Shown here: positions 25,914 through 35,037 of the stretch, piece after piece
How the letters are laid out: each line of letters begins with the position of its first letter
Numbering within the stretch: position 1 is the stretch's first letter
Source of the DNA: Bryobacterales bacterium
GTDB taxonomy: Bacteria; Acidobacteriota; Terriglobia; Bryobacterales; Bryobacteraceae
DNA: 64,000 nt
Reading direction: 5' to 3'
Assembly: GCA_016716385.1 (NCBI GenBank)
Contig: JADJWL010000005.1
Span: forward strand, 1 to 64,000
Position numbers and translations under genes: made by a program
Notes under the pieces: model-generated
Seen by the model: only the letters and a program-made list of their open reading frames with translations
Database searches by the model: none
Told to the model about the DNA's origin: nothing

Positions 25914-28127
25914 TCAGGCCGCGGGTTCCACGTTCACGACCGCGTCCATGACGCAGCCCGAGCCTCCGAAGTTCTCCGGAACCGCGACTTCATCAATGGA
26001 CAAGCCGGGGATGAGGTCGCTGTCTCGCGCCCCGCGCGCGCTGGCGAGCCGCACCTTCGGAGAGACGTGGCCGAATCCGTGGGCCACCAGCACACAGTCG
26101 GGACGCACGGTTTCTGTGAGATGCGCGGGTAAGGTGATGCTGCCCACGCGAGAAGACACACGCGCGGGCATTCCTTCGGCAAGTCCCAGTTTCGCCGCCA
26201 GCGACGGGTGCATGACGGCGGCGTTTTCCGGCATCATCTCGTGCAGAATCGCGTTGTTCTGCGATGAGTTGCGCCGGTGCACCGCCGGGATGTAGGTCAG
26301 CAGATAATACGGATACTGCGCCGACGGGCGTTCGTGCTTCTCGAACCAGACCGGCAGCGGAGGATAGCCGCGCGCGGCGAACTCCGGCACGTAGATCTGG
26401 CACTTGCCTCCAGGCGCGGCGAAGGTCGTGCGGGGGACGAACGGCGCTTCGACCGTATGCAGTCCCTTGGCGCGGAACTCGGCGAATGTGCCAGCAACCC
26501 CGGTTCGCTTCGCCTGCTCGTCCAGCAGAGCTGACGAACTGATCCAGCTTCCGCTTTCCGTGCGGAAGTAGTCGGGCGCGAGGCGTTTGCCAAGTTCGAT
26601 CGCCAGCCACCCCAGGGAACGGGTTTCGAACGGTGCGGAGGTCAGCGCCTGCCGCACAACAATCTGCGGCGACTTAGCGTTGTTGGTCCGTCCCACCAAG
26701 CCTGAACCTTCGAGAAACATCGTGGAAGGGAGAACGATGTCGGCCAGCAGCGCCGCATCCACCGGCAGGATATCCATGACGACCATGAACTCGGCGGTCT
26801 TCATGGCCTCCACGATGCGATCCGGCTGCGGGAAGCTGTTCAGGCTGTAGCTCTGCCAAAACACTCCCTTGATCTGGCCGCGATGGCGGTTCAGCATCCC
26901 GTCAGCAAGCGTGCTGAACATTCCGTTGTTGGCCTCGTTGACCAACGGGAGTTTGTCGCGGCCATCCACACGCGTTCCGGTCTTCGGAGGAAAGGCCGGG
27001 GGCGGGTACACCGCGTCGACGGAAGGAATCGAGATGGTGCGCGGGAAGTAGCGCCCGCCGGGACGGTCGATATTCCCGGCAAGAATGTTGAGCGCCGAAA
27101 TGGCGAAGGCAGCCTGTGTCGAATTCAGGTAATTCGCCGCGACCGTCTTTTTGTGCAGCGGGGCGACCGCGGGACGGCGCTCGCCGAACTCGCGCGCGAT
27201 GCGCCGAATGACGCTGGCGGGCACATCACTGCGCGATTCGGCCCACTCCGGCGTGTATTGCTGGAACGCCTGCCGGATCTGTCCTTCATATTGGGAGAAA
27301 TTGGTGTAGGCTTGCACGAACTCGCGGTCGAACAGGTTTTCGGCAAGCAGCGCCTGGATCATTGCCAGGACCACCGCCAGATCGGAGCCCGGCCGGATCG
27401 GGTACCACTCGTCGGCCATGCGCGCCGTGGCAGTGTACTGCGGATTGAAACAGATGACTTTCGCGCCGTTGTCGCGTGCGGCCGCCATCTGATGGCAGAA
27501 GACAATCTTGGACCTCGCCACCAGGTCCCATCCGAACAGCACGATGTACTTCGAGTTGGCGAAGTCGTAGGCGAAGGTGTGCGGTCCGATCATGTAGCGG
27601 TGGATCACCCGTTCGGTGACGTAGCACTGGTCGTTGTGGTCGACGCGGTTCAGAATACCGAGGGCATTCATCAGCCGGGCCCACAGGTCGGGGCTGTTGC
27701 GTGTGACGAAAAGCAACGATTCTGGTCCGAATTGCGACAGGTATCCGCCGAAGCGCTGGGTGATTGTCTCGAGGGCTTCATCCCACGTGATGCGCACCCA
27801 CTCCGGGTCAACATCGAGACCTTTGTTCGGGTTGGTCCGCCGCATGGGGTACTTCAGCCGGTCAGGGTCGTACTTGGTCGCCAGAGACGCCGCGCCCTTG
27901 GCGCACAGGCCGCCCGCGCCATGCTGGTCGCCCGGCAAGCCTTCAAGGAACCGGACAACACCGTCGCGGACCGTGGCGCGCGTCCCGCACGTGGAATCGC
28001 ACAGCCCGCAGGCTGTCACCAAGGTCCGGTCGCCTGTGGCCTGTGCCTGGGCGAGCGGCTGGAAGTAGTCGGCAAGCAGGGGAACCGCGCTGGCAAGGCG
28101 GAGCCATTCTCTCCTGGAGATTGTCAT
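25914..28127 (-). CDS. Tat-exported molybdopterin oxidoreductase, PhsA/PsrA-like catalytic subunit
   Basis: A 737-residue complex-iron-sulfur molybdoenzyme. The N-terminus has a twin-arginine signal (SRREWLRLASAV). A [4Fe-4S] site follows: C40, C43, C47 and C75. Molybdopterin-binding segments are typical (KYDPDRLKYPMRR, ITWDEALETI, NIDRPGGRY). The residue placed to bind molybdenum is probably C168 (HNDQCYVTE), as in polysulfide/thiosulfate reductases and not the Asp of NarG or Ser of DMSO reductase. Sulfur-compound reduction is the best guess; arsenate, tetrathionate or other substrates are possible. AAGGAGG precedes the start. The electron-transfer subunit is just upstream. Confidence 0.88.
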   Translation of the reverse strand: MTISRREWLRLASAVPLLADYFQPLAQAQATGDRTLVTACGLCDSTCGTRATVRDGVVRFLEGLPGDQHGAGGLCAKGAASLATKYDPDRLKYPMRRTNPNKGLDVDPEWVRITWDEALETITQRFGGYLSQFGPESLLFVTRNSPDLWARLMNALGILNRVDHNDQCYVTERVIHRYMIGPHTFAYDFANSKYIVLFGWDLVARSKIVFCHQMAAARDNGAKVICFNPQYTATARMADEWYPIRPGSDLAVVLAMIQALLAENLFDREFVQAYTNFSQYEGQIRQAFQQYTPEWAESRSDVPASVIRRIAREFGERRPAVAPLHKKTVAANYLNSTQAAFAISALNILAGNIDRPGGRYFPRTISIPSVDAVYPPPAFPPKTGTRVDGRDKLPLVNEANNGMFSTLADGMLNRHRGQIKGVFWQSYSLNSFPQPDRIVEAMKTAEFMVVMDILPVDAALLADIVLPSTMFLEGSGLVGRTNNAKSPQIVVRQALTSAPFETRSLGWLAIELGKRLAPDYFRTESGSWISSSALLDEQAKRTGVAGTFAEFRAKGLHTVEAPFVPRTTFAAPGGKCQIYVPEFAARGYPPLPVWFEKHERPSAQYPYYLLTYIPAVHRRNSSQNNAILHEMMPENAAVMHPSLAAKLGLAEGMPARVSSRVGSITLPAHLTETVRPDCVLVAHGFGHVSPKVRLASARGARDSDLIPGLSIDEVAVPENFGGSGCVMDAVVNVEPAA

Positions 28128-28140
28128 GGAAACGTCCTCC

Positions 28141-28689
28141 TTAGCTCGGGGTCCACGGTTCGGTCACGAACCGGATTGCTGGTTTCGTCAACACAGGTGT
28201 GGAGAAGTCCTCCACTTGCGCGGCGCCCTGATGGGAGATTTCGTCCCAGCGGCCCCACTGCAACGCGTGGGTCGGGCAGACGGAAGCGCACGCGGGCTGC
28301 AGGCCGGCGTCAATCCGGTCCGCGCACATCGTGCACTTCTCCATCTTGCGGCGTGCCTGATCGACCTGGGGCGCCTCATACGGGCAGAACTTGACGCACA
28401 GGCCACAGCCAACACACTTTTCTTCCTGGACGAGGACGATGCCATCGGCGCGGCGCCAGACGGCACGGGTGGGGCAAACTTTGACGCAGGTCGCTTCGAT
28501 GCAATGGTTGCACGCCATCGACAGGGCGTTGGCGCGAACGCGAGGGAAGACCCCATGAACGAAGTTGTGCACCCGGCGGTAGTGGATGCCGGAGCCTGTG
28601 GAGACGCCATTCCATTGCTTGCACGCCGCCTCACACGCTTTGCACTCGATACACCGTTTGGGGTCGAACAGCCAGCCATAGTCCGGCAT
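28141..28689 (-). CDS. Four-cluster ferredoxin subunit (PsrB/DmsB-like) of the molybdoenzyme
   Basis: A 182-residue iron-sulfur subunit with four cysteine groups: CIECKACEAACKQWN, CNHCIEATCVKVCP, CVGCGLCVKFCPYEAP and CTMCADRIDAGLQPACASVCPT. It would carry electrons between a quinol-linked membrane subunit and the catalytic subunit. It has no signal of its own, so it should be exported piggy-back on the Tat signal of its partner. ATG 28689 with GGAGC upstream is preferred to a GTG at 28713. No NrfD/PsrC-type membrane anchor gene lies on either side, which is unusual. Confidence 0.9.
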   Translation of the reverse strand: MPDYGWLFDPKRCIECKACEAACKQWNGVSTGSGIHYRRVHNFVHGVFPRVRANALSMACNHCIEATCVKVCPTRAVWRRADGIVLVQEEKCVGCGLCVKFCPYEAPQVDQARRKMEKCTMCADRIDAGLQPACASVCPTHALQWGRWDEISHQGAAQVEDFSTPVLTKPAIRFVTEPWTPS

Positions 28690-28757
28690 TAGGTCGCTCC
28701 AGAAACGGAACACTGCATGAGTGCAAGCGGAATGCCATCTCCAGGTACGATGGAGAG

Positions 28758-29930
28758 GTGGTGCATCCCTTGGCAGGCGCGCTTTCGGAAGAATGCAGCC
28801 GGGCCGTGAAGTTCGAGATCGAAGCTGTGTGTCCGGCGACCGGTGCGCGTGCCGGCCTTCTTCACACGCCGCACGGCACCGTCGAGACCCCTGTGTTCAT
28901 GCCGGTTGGGACGCAAGCCGCCGTGAAGGGTCTATCCCCGCGCGAACTGGCCGGCGACCTCGATGCCCGGATCATTCTCGCCAACACCTATCACCTGTTC
29001 CTGCGGCCGGGACCGGAGACCGTGGCGCGGTTGGGAGGGCTTCACTGTTTCATGCACTGGGACCGGGCGATTCTCACCGACTCGGGCGGATTCCAGGTCT
29101 TCAGCTTGTCGGGCCTGCGGCGGATCACCGAAGAGGGGGTGACGTTCCAGTCGCACCTTAACGGCGACAGGCATGTGTTCACTCCGGAGAGCACGGTCGA
29201 CGTGCAACTGGCCCTCGGCAGCGACATCGCGATGGTGCTCGACGAATGTCCCGAGTATCCGGTGAGCCACGAGTACGCACGGCAGGCGATGCTGCGCACG
29301 GTCCGCTGGGCCGGGCAGGCGTTCGCGCACTACCGCCGGCAGGCGCCGGAAGTCCGGAGCCGCCATGCGCTGTTTCCCATCGTCCAGGGATCGATGTTCT
29401 CCGATCTGCGCGGCGAATGCGTCCGGGCGCTTGTCGATCTCGACGCGGACGGCTACGCCATCGGAGGGCTGTCGGTCGGCGAACCAAGACCCTTGAGCCT
29501 GGAGATGGTGGAGCGGACCGCGCCGCTGCTGCCGGCGGACCGCCCGCGCTATGTGATGGGGGTCGGGTTGCCGGAGGAACTGGGCCAGTACGTCGCGAGG
29601 GGTATCGACATGATGGATTGCGTGCTGCCGTCCCGCAACGCCAGGAACGGATGCCTGTTCACGTCCCAGGGCCGCGTCATCATCAAGCAGGCCCGCTACA
29701 AGGACGATGGCGGGCCGCTCGATCCGGCGTGCGGCTGCTACACCTGCCGCAGCTTCACGAGAGCCTATTTGCGGCACCTGTTCCAGGCCAATGAAATCCT
29801 GTTCGCGACACTGGCGACGCTCCACAACCTGACCCACTACCTGGAGCGGATGCGCCTTCTGCGGCGCTCGATTGTCGAAGGGCGTTTCCCCGAGGTCCTC
29901 GCCGGGTTGTCAGAGACCCTCGCTGTGTAG
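28758..29930 (+). CDS. tgt: tRNA-guanine transglycosylase
   Basis: A 390-residue enzyme exchanging G34 for preQ1 in tRNAs for Asp, Asn, His and Tyr during queuosine synthesis. Diagnostic parts: TPVFMPVGTQAAVKGLSP, the nucleophile segment ILTDSGGFQVFSL, the guanine-binding IVQGSMFSDLR and GGLSVGEP, the MDCVLPSRNARNG segment with catalytic Asp, and zinc ligands CGCYTC with a later His. The GTG at 28758 is given; another GTG at 28806 (giving the common family start near KFEIEA) is just as likely. It heads the tgt-yajC-secD-secF order seen in many bacteria. queA is not adjacent. Confidence 0.93.
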   Translation: MVHPLAGALSEECSRAVKFEIEAVCPATGARAGLLHTPHGTVETPVFMPVGTQAAVKGLSPRELAGDLDARIILANTYHLFLRPGPETVARLGGLHCFMHWDRAILTDSGGFQVFSLSGLRRITEEGVTFQSHLNGDRHVFTPESTVDVQLALGSDIAMVLDECPEYPVSHEYARQAMLRTVRWAGQAFAHYRRQAPEVRSRHALFPIVQGSMFSDLRGECVRALVDLDADGYAIGGLSVGEPRPLSLEMVERTAPLLPADRPRYVMGVGLPEELGQYVARGIDMMDCVLPSRNARNGCLFTSQGRVIIKQARYKDDGGPLDPACGCYTCRSFTRAYLRHLFQANEILFATLATLHNLTHYLERMRLLRRSIVEGRFPEVLAGLSETLAV

Positions 29931-29981
29931 TAAGGTACCTACTTAACTCCTTCGGAAATCGGTTTACCGGGATCTCCACCT

Positions 29982-30290
29982 GTGTTGGTCGCTCTGTATC
30001 TGCAAAACGCGCCGGCGAGCTCGCCCTGGGGCTTCCTCCCCATCCTGCTGATCTTCGCCATTTTCTACTTCCTTCTCTTCCTCCCGATGCAGAGGCAGAA
30101 GAAGGCGCAGCAGAAGATGCTCTCCGAGTTGGAGAACGGCAACCAGGTGGTCACCACTGGCGGGGTGATCGGGACGATTGTCTCCATCATGGACGACGAT
30201 ACGCTGGTGCTGCGCGTGAAGCCCGACAACGTGAAACTGCAGGTGACGCGCAGCGCGGTGGCTACTCTGCTTTCCAAGGAGCCCAAGTAG
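29982..30290 (+). CDS. yajC: Sec translocase accessory protein YajC
   Basis: A 102-residue single-span inner-membrane protein: helix at about 15-35 (WGFLPILLIFAIFYFLLFLP) followed by the classic MQRQKKAQQKM stretch and a small cytoplasmic domain (VVTTGGVIGTIVSI). It joins SecD and SecF in the holotranslocon. Start is a GTG or the following TTG. It lies between tgt and secD as usual. Confidence 0.93.
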   Translation: MLVALYLQNAPASSPWGFLPILLIFAIFYFLLFLPMQRQKKAQQKMLSELENGNQVVTTGGVIGTIVSIMDDDTLVLRVKPDNVKLQVTRSAVATLLSKEPK

Positions 30291-30347
30291 GCGGTAGAAT
30301 CGGGAAAACGTAACGCGGGATTTGCCGCTTCTTTGTAACGACCTCCA

Positions 30348-31964
30348 ATGCAACGCAACCTCACCACCAAGACCGTCGTCATCGTGGCGACCATTCTGCT
30401 CTCGCTCTACGGCATCTTCGGGTTGCCGACCTCGGCTGAACAACTGAAGACGAACTTCCAGGAGAACATCAAGCTGGGGTTGGACTTGCGCGGCGGCTCC
30501 CACCTGATCCTGCAGGTGCAGGTGCAGGATGCGCTCAAGGCCGAAGCGGACAACGTGATCGACCGCATGCGCGAGGAACTCGGCGGGCAGCGGATCGACT
30601 TCGCCGCGATGGACCGGAACGATCCGTCGACCATCGACGATGCGGACAAGATCGAGATTCTGGTGAAGGGGGTCCCGTCGGAGTCCACGGGCGCGCTGCG
30701 GACGCTCGTTTCCGAGCGGTACCCGGACTGGGTCCTGACCCCGGTCAGCTCCACGGACTACCGGATGAACCTGTCGCCGAGCGCGCTGTTGTCGCTCAAG
30801 CGGGAGACGGTCCAGCGCTCGATCCAGACGATCCAGACGCGAATTGACGGGTTGGGTCTTACCGAGCCGATCGTGCAGCAGCATGGCCGCGCCGATGCGG
30901 AGTTCGAGATCATGGTCCAGTTGCCGGGGGTTGACGATCCCGCCCGTGTGAAGCAAATCATGGGCACGGCCGCAGTGCTCGGCATTTTCGAGGTGAAGGA
31001 CGGTCCGTTCTCGAGTGAGCAGGAAGCGCGCGCCCGGCACGGCGGCGTGCTGCCGTTGAACACTAGGCTGGCCCGCCAGACCGCACGCGGCGATGTGACC
31101 GAGGCGTGGTATCTGCTCGCGCGCGCTCCCGTCGTGACGGGTGCGCAAGTGCGAAACGCCCGCGCCGGGCAGGATGAGTTCCGCAAGTGGGAAACGTCGT
31201 TCACGCTGAGTCAGGAGGGCGGGAGGCGCTTTGGCCGTTACACGGAGGCCAACATCGGCAACCGCCTGGCGGTGGTGCTGGATAACACGATCATCAGCGT
31301 CGCCACGATTCAGAGCAAGATCGAAGACGACGGGCGGATCACGAACCTGAGCAACGAGGTCGAAGCCTCGAATCTGGCGCAGTTCCTGCGTTCGGGCTCG
31401 CTGCCGGCAAGTATCTTGTACACGGAAGAGCGGAGTGTAGGTCCCTCGCTCGGCGCTGACTCGGTGCGCCAGGGCATGATTGCCGGTCTGGTGGGACTGG
31501 CGGCGGTCATCCTGACGATGCTGGTCTACTATAAGCAGGCGGGGATCAACGCGGTGCTGGCGCTGGTCCTGAATACGGTGCTGCTGCTGGCGGCGCTCGC
31601 GTACTTTGGCGCGGTGTTGACGCTGCCCGGGATCGCGGGAGTCATTCTGACGATCGGTATGGCCGTCGATTCGAACGTTCTGATCTTCGAACGCATCCGG
31701 GAGGAGTTGCGGGCCGGCAAATCTGTGGTATCGTCCGTGGATACCGGATTCTCGAAGGCCTTCCTGACCATCATCGACACGCACGTGACGACGATCGTCT
31801 CCTGCGCGTTTCTGTTTATCTTCGGCACCGGGCCCGTGCGCGGTTTCGCGGTCACGCTGCTGATTGGCTTGTGCGCCAACGTCTTCACGGCTGTCTTCGT
31901 GTCGAAGACTCTGTTTGAGTACATCCTCGCCGGGAGGACGCAGGTCAAAACTTTGAGCATCTGA
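30348..31964 (+). CDS. secD: Protein translocase subunit SecD
   Basis: A 538-residue inner-membrane protein that uses the proton gradient to pull secreted proteins across the membrane late in translocation. Helix 1 at about 8-26, the D1 motif LGLDLRGGSHLILQV, a large periplasmic domain (P1), then five helices from about 370 with GMAVDSNVLIFERIREEL and the GTGPVRGFAVTLLIGL segment. Followed by secF after 124 bases. Confidence 0.96.
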   Translation: MQRNLTTKTVVIVATILLSLYGIFGLPTSAEQLKTNFQENIKLGLDLRGGSHLILQVQVQDALKAEADNVIDRMREELGGQRIDFAAMDRNDPSTIDDADKIEILVKGVPSESTGALRTLVSERYPDWVLTPVSSTDYRMNLSPSALLSLKRETVQRSIQTIQTRIDGLGLTEPIVQQHGRADAEFEIMVQLPGVDDPARVKQIMGTAAVLGIFEVKDGPFSSEQEARARHGGVLPLNTRLARQTARGDVTEAWYLLARAPVVTGAQVRNARAGQDEFRKWETSFTLSQEGGRRFGRYTEANIGNRLAVVLDNTIISVATIQSKIEDDGRITNLSNEVEASNLAQFLRSGSLPASILYTEERSVGPSLGADSVRQGMIAGLVGLAAVILTMLVYYKQAGINAVLALVLNTVLLLAALAYFGAVLTLPGIAGVILTIGMAVDSNVLIFERIREELRAGKSVVSSVDTGFSKAFLTIIDTHVTTIVSCAFLFIFGTGPVRGFAVTLLIGLCANVFTAVFVSKTLFEYILAGRTQVKTLSI

Positions 31965-32088
31965 CGCTTCCAAAGACACCGCCGCGGAGTGTACAATACG
32001 CGGTGATCCAAAGAAGCGCGACTGGGATTGGAACAAGGTGGAGCGAGCTGGTGTCTAATCATGACAAGCACCGGCATGGCTGGAATCG

Positions 32089-33315
32089 ATGGAGTTATTT
32101 CGCAACACGAACTACGACTTTCTCGGCAAGAAGTTGCCGTTCATCCTGCTCTCGCTGGTGCTGATCGGGGCTGGATTGGTCAGCATCGCGGTGAAGGGCG
32201 GAATCAAGTACGGCATTGACTTCCGTGGCGGGGCCGTGATGTATGTGAAGTTTACCGGCGAGCCGCCTGTGGCTGAGATCCGGTCCGCGCTCCGCGACAA
32301 AGTCGCCGGAGAAGTACTGGTACAAAGACTCACGGATCAGGACTCGAACGAGGTGATCGTGACCACGGAACTGCAGGACGACCGGGCGCTGAACGAGACG
32401 CGTCAAACCATGGTCGACACGCTGGCAGCCACGTTCGGGGGCGGCGATCCATCGAGGATGGATTTCAACAACGCGACGCAGGAATCGCTCGCGAGCTACC
32501 TGCGGGATCCCTTGGCGGCGTCCGGGGCGCAACTGTCCGAGGCTGACTTGCAAGCGCTTGTCCAGGGAGTTCTGGAGTTCCGCAACACGCCACCGCGTTC
32601 GGGACTGATCACCAGTTTCGATCAGTTGGCTGGGGTGACGGGCGTGACGCCGGAGATCCTGGCGGTCCTGAAAGACCGGTGCACTCTGGGCCGTTTTTCG
32701 GTACGCTCGGTCGAGGTTGTCGGGCCGAAAGTCGCGACAGACCTGAGGCGGCAGGCGGTTCAGGCGACCCTGCTGGCTCTGGCTGGAATGCTGGTCTACA
32801 TTGCGTTCCGGTTCGAGTGGGTGTATGGGTTCGCGGCCGTGCTGGCGGTGTTTCACGATGTGGTGATCACGGTCGGGTTCCTGTCGCTGTTTGACAAGGA
32901 GGTTTCGCTGACCGTGATCGCGGGACTTCTGACCCTCGTCGGTTACTCGATGAATGACACGATCGTGATCTTTGACCGGGTCCGCGAGAATTTGAAGATT
33001 CTGCGCCGTGAATCGTTCGAGACGCTGGTCAACCGCAGCGTCAACCAGACGCTGGCCCGGACAGTGATGACGTCGGGGCTGACATTTCTGACGGTTCTGG
33101 CATTGTTCCTGTTCGGCGGACCGGTCTTGAATCCGTTCTCATTCACTTTGGTAGTGGGTATTATCGTCGGCACGTACTCGTCGGTGTTCATCGCCAGCCC
33201 GGTGGTGGTCTGGTGGGTGAACCGGGTGGAGTCGCGGAAGCGTGGGCGGGCGCAAGCGTCCCAGGCCAAGCCCGCGAAGACAGAAACCAGGCCGTTGGCG
33301 AAGAAGGCAAGGTAA
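32089..33315 (+). CDS. secF: Protein translocase subunit SecF with enlarged periplasmic domain
   Basis: A 408-residue partner of SecD. It has helix 1 (about 16-34), the GIDFRGGAVMYVKF motif and a C-terminal five-helix bundle with GYSMNDTIVIFDRVREN and the VMTSGLTFLTVLALFLFGG segment. It is about 85 residues longer than typical SecF because of an insert at about 118-200 in the first periplasmic domain, part of which (ITSFDQLAGVTGVTPEILAVL) looks like a helix-hairpin-helix. The C-terminal tail is basic. Confidence 0.95.
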   Translation: MELFRNTNYDFLGKKLPFILLSLVLIGAGLVSIAVKGGIKYGIDFRGGAVMYVKFTGEPPVAEIRSALRDKVAGEVLVQRLTDQDSNEVIVTTELQDDRALNETRQTMVDTLAATFGGGDPSRMDFNNATQESLASYLRDPLAASGAQLSEADLQALVQGVLEFRNTPPRSGLITSFDQLAGVTGVTPEILAVLKDRCTLGRFSVRSVEVVGPKVATDLRRQAVQATLLALAGMLVYIAFRFEWVYGFAAVLAVFHDVVITVGFLSLFDKEVSLTVIAGLLTLVGYSMNDTIVIFDRVRENLKILRRESFETLVNRSVNQTLARTVMTSGLTFLTVLALFLFGGPVLNPFSFTLVVGIIVGTYSSVFIASPVVVWWVNRVESRKRGRAQASQAKPAKTETRPLAKKAR

Positions 33316-33377
33316 ACGCGGCAGGGTCGCACCGGGGAACCGGGTGGCGCTGCTCCAACTTGGAAACAGAGGTCGAT

Positions 33378-34148
33378 ATGTTCGAGCAAACTTTTGTCGA
33401 TGGAGTCGGGAAGACCAGCAAGCCGTGGACGGTGTTTGTGTCTTTCGTGGGCCAGATGATCATGATCGCGATCATCGTGATCATCCCGCTGATCTTTACC
33501 GACGCTCTCCCGAAGGCGCAGTTAACCAGCTACCTGGTGGCGCCTCCGCCTCCGCCGCCTCCTCCGCCGCCGCCGCCCGCGGCAGCGCCGGTGAAGGTGG
33601 TGAAAGTGATCCCCCGCCAGTTCGACGCCGGACGTCTGATGGCGCCGAAGGAGATCCCGAAAGACATCGCGATGATCAAGGAGGAGGAGTTGCCGCCCGC
33701 GGCCGGACTTCAGGGTGTGCCCGGCGGCGTCCCTGGTGGCGTTCCCGGCGGTGTCGCCGGCGGCATCATCGGCGGCATCATCGGCGGAATGCCGAGCGCG
33801 GCGCCTCCGCCGCCTCCGCCCCCGGTCAAGAAGGAAGAGCCCAAGCCGGCGACTCCGCAGCGCATCCGCGTCGGCGGTAACGTGCAGTCGGCGAAAATCG
33901 TCCGGGCGCCACGTCCGCAGTATCCGCCTTTGGCGAAGCAGGCGCGCATTCAAGGCACTGTCCGGTTGAACGCCGTTATCGGCAAGGACGGTACCATTCA
34001 GAATTTGCAGGCCGCCAGCGGCCATCCGCTGCTGGTGCCGTCGGCCCTTGACGCCGTTAAGCAATGGTTATATCAACCGACGCTCCTCAACGGAGAGCCG
34101 GTCGAGGTGGTCACGGTCATCGACGTGAACTTCACGTTGAGCCAGTAA
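33378..34148 (+). CDS. tonB: TonB-family energy transducer
   Basis: A 256-residue TonB-like protein: short cytoplasmic start, one membrane helix (about 22-41), a proline-rich spacer with a run of 12 prolines, a glycine-rich block made of repeated PGGV and IIGG units (about 113-137), a second proline run and a C-terminal TonB domain (APRPQYPPLAKQARIQGTVRLNAVIGKDG...VKQWLYQPTLLNGEPV). It transmits the proton gradient to outer-membrane receptors such as the two large ones in this window. The ATG at 33378 gives a normal N-terminus. First gene of the tonB-exbB-exbD-exbD set. Confidence 0.93.
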   Translation: MFEQTFVDGVGKTSKPWTVFVSFVGQMIMIAIIVIIPLIFTDALPKAQLTSYLVAPPPPPPPPPPPPAAAPVKVVKVIPRQFDAGRLMAPKEIPKDIAMIKEEELPPAAGLQGVPGGVPGGVPGGVAGGIIGGIIGGMPSAAPPPPPPPVKKEEPKPATPQRIRVGGNVQSAKIVRAPRPQYPPLAKQARIQGTVRLNAVIGKDGTIQNLQAASGHPLLVPSALDAVKQWLYQPTLLNGEPVEVVTVIDVNFTLSQ

Positions 34149-34194
34149 TCGGTCCGAGGAAACTACACTTCAACTCGCAGGAGACACACACGTT

Positions 34195-34923
34195 ATGGAA
34201 TTCGATCTGTTTGCAATGCTTTTCCAGGAGGCGGCGGTCGGCTGGGACGCCCGCTCGATGTGGGCGATGATGGGCTGGGAAGCCCGCGCAATCGTCATCA
34301 TTCTCTTCATCATGTCGGCATGGTCCATTGGCGTGATGATTGACCGTCTGATGGCGTACAGCGCCGCGCGCAAGCAGTCCCGCGCGTTCGCTCCGGCTGT
34401 GGCCGGCGCATTGCGCGAGGGCCGTCTGGACGAAGCGATCAAAATCGCCGACCGTTACAAGAAGAGCCACTTGGCGAAGGTTGTGGTTGCCGGTTTGCAG
34501 GAGTTTCAGGCACACGAGTCGAGCTCGGAAATCCCCGGTGAGACCATCGAGGCCTCGCGTCGCGCTCTCGAGCGTGCAGAAGCCATCGTGCACGCCGAAC
34601 TGAAGCGCGGCGTTTCCGGCCTTGCGACCATCGGTTCGTCGGCTCCGTTCGTCGGACTGCTCGGAACGGTTGTCGGCATCATCAACGCGTTCAAGGGCAT
34701 TTCGACGGAGAAGTCGACCGGTCTGGGCGCGGTCGCGGGCGGTATTTCCGAAGCCCTCGTCGCGACCGCTATCGGTCTGTTCGTCGCGATCCCGGCGGTC
34801 TGGATGTTCAACTACTTCTCCAACCGCATCGAGGCGTTCGACGTCGAGATGGGCAACTCCAGCTCGGAGTTGGTCGACTACTTCCTGAAGCGTTCGCAGC
34901 AGCGGATCGCGGCAAAGAAGTAG
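34195..34923 (+). CDS. exbB: MotA/TolQ/ExbB proton-channel protein
   Basis: A 242-residue inner-membrane protein with three helices (about 30-50, 138-160, 185-205). The conserved TolQ/ExbB core is clear: LATIGSSAPFVGLLGTVVGIINAF and GISEALVATAIGLFVAIPAV. With ExbD it forms the proton-driven stator that energises TonB. A GGAG site lies upstream of the ATG. A strong hairpin separates it from the exbD genes. Confidence 0.95.
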   Translation: MEFDLFAMLFQEAAVGWDARSMWAMMGWEARAIVIILFIMSAWSIGVMIDRLMAYSAARKQSRAFAPAVAGALREGRLDEAIKIADRYKKSHLAKVVVAGLQEFQAHESSSEIPGETIEASRRALERAEAIVHAELKRGVSGLATIGSSAPFVGLLGTVVGIINAFKGISTEKSTGLGAVAGGISEALVATAIGLFVAIPAVWMFNYFSNRIEAFDVEMGNSSSELVDYFLKRSQQRIAAKK

Positions 34924-34958
34924 TCCGGCGCTGGTGGAGCGCGAAGCGAGTTGAAGGG

Positions 34959-34988
34959 CCCGGTCCGGAGCATACGCTCCGGACCGGG
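34959..34988 (+). other. Perfect 13-bp intercistronic hairpin between exbB and exbD
   Basis: CCCGGTCCGGAGC at 34959-34971 and GCTCCGGACCGGG at 34976-34988 are perfect inverted complements with a 4-base loop (atac). No T-run follows, so it does not look like a plain terminator. A very stable RNA hairpin here could protect or process the exbB message and set the ExbB:ExbD ratio. Confidence 0.75.
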
Positions 34989-35037
34989 TGAAGAGCACTG
35001 GCTTCTGCTCCTCACAGGGGATACGGGAGAGACAACG

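Noticed and set aside
29964..32036. Long open minus-strand frame opposite yajC and secD
   Set aside because: High-GC shadow frame; Arg/His/Gln-rich low-complexity translation and perfect secD on the plus strand.
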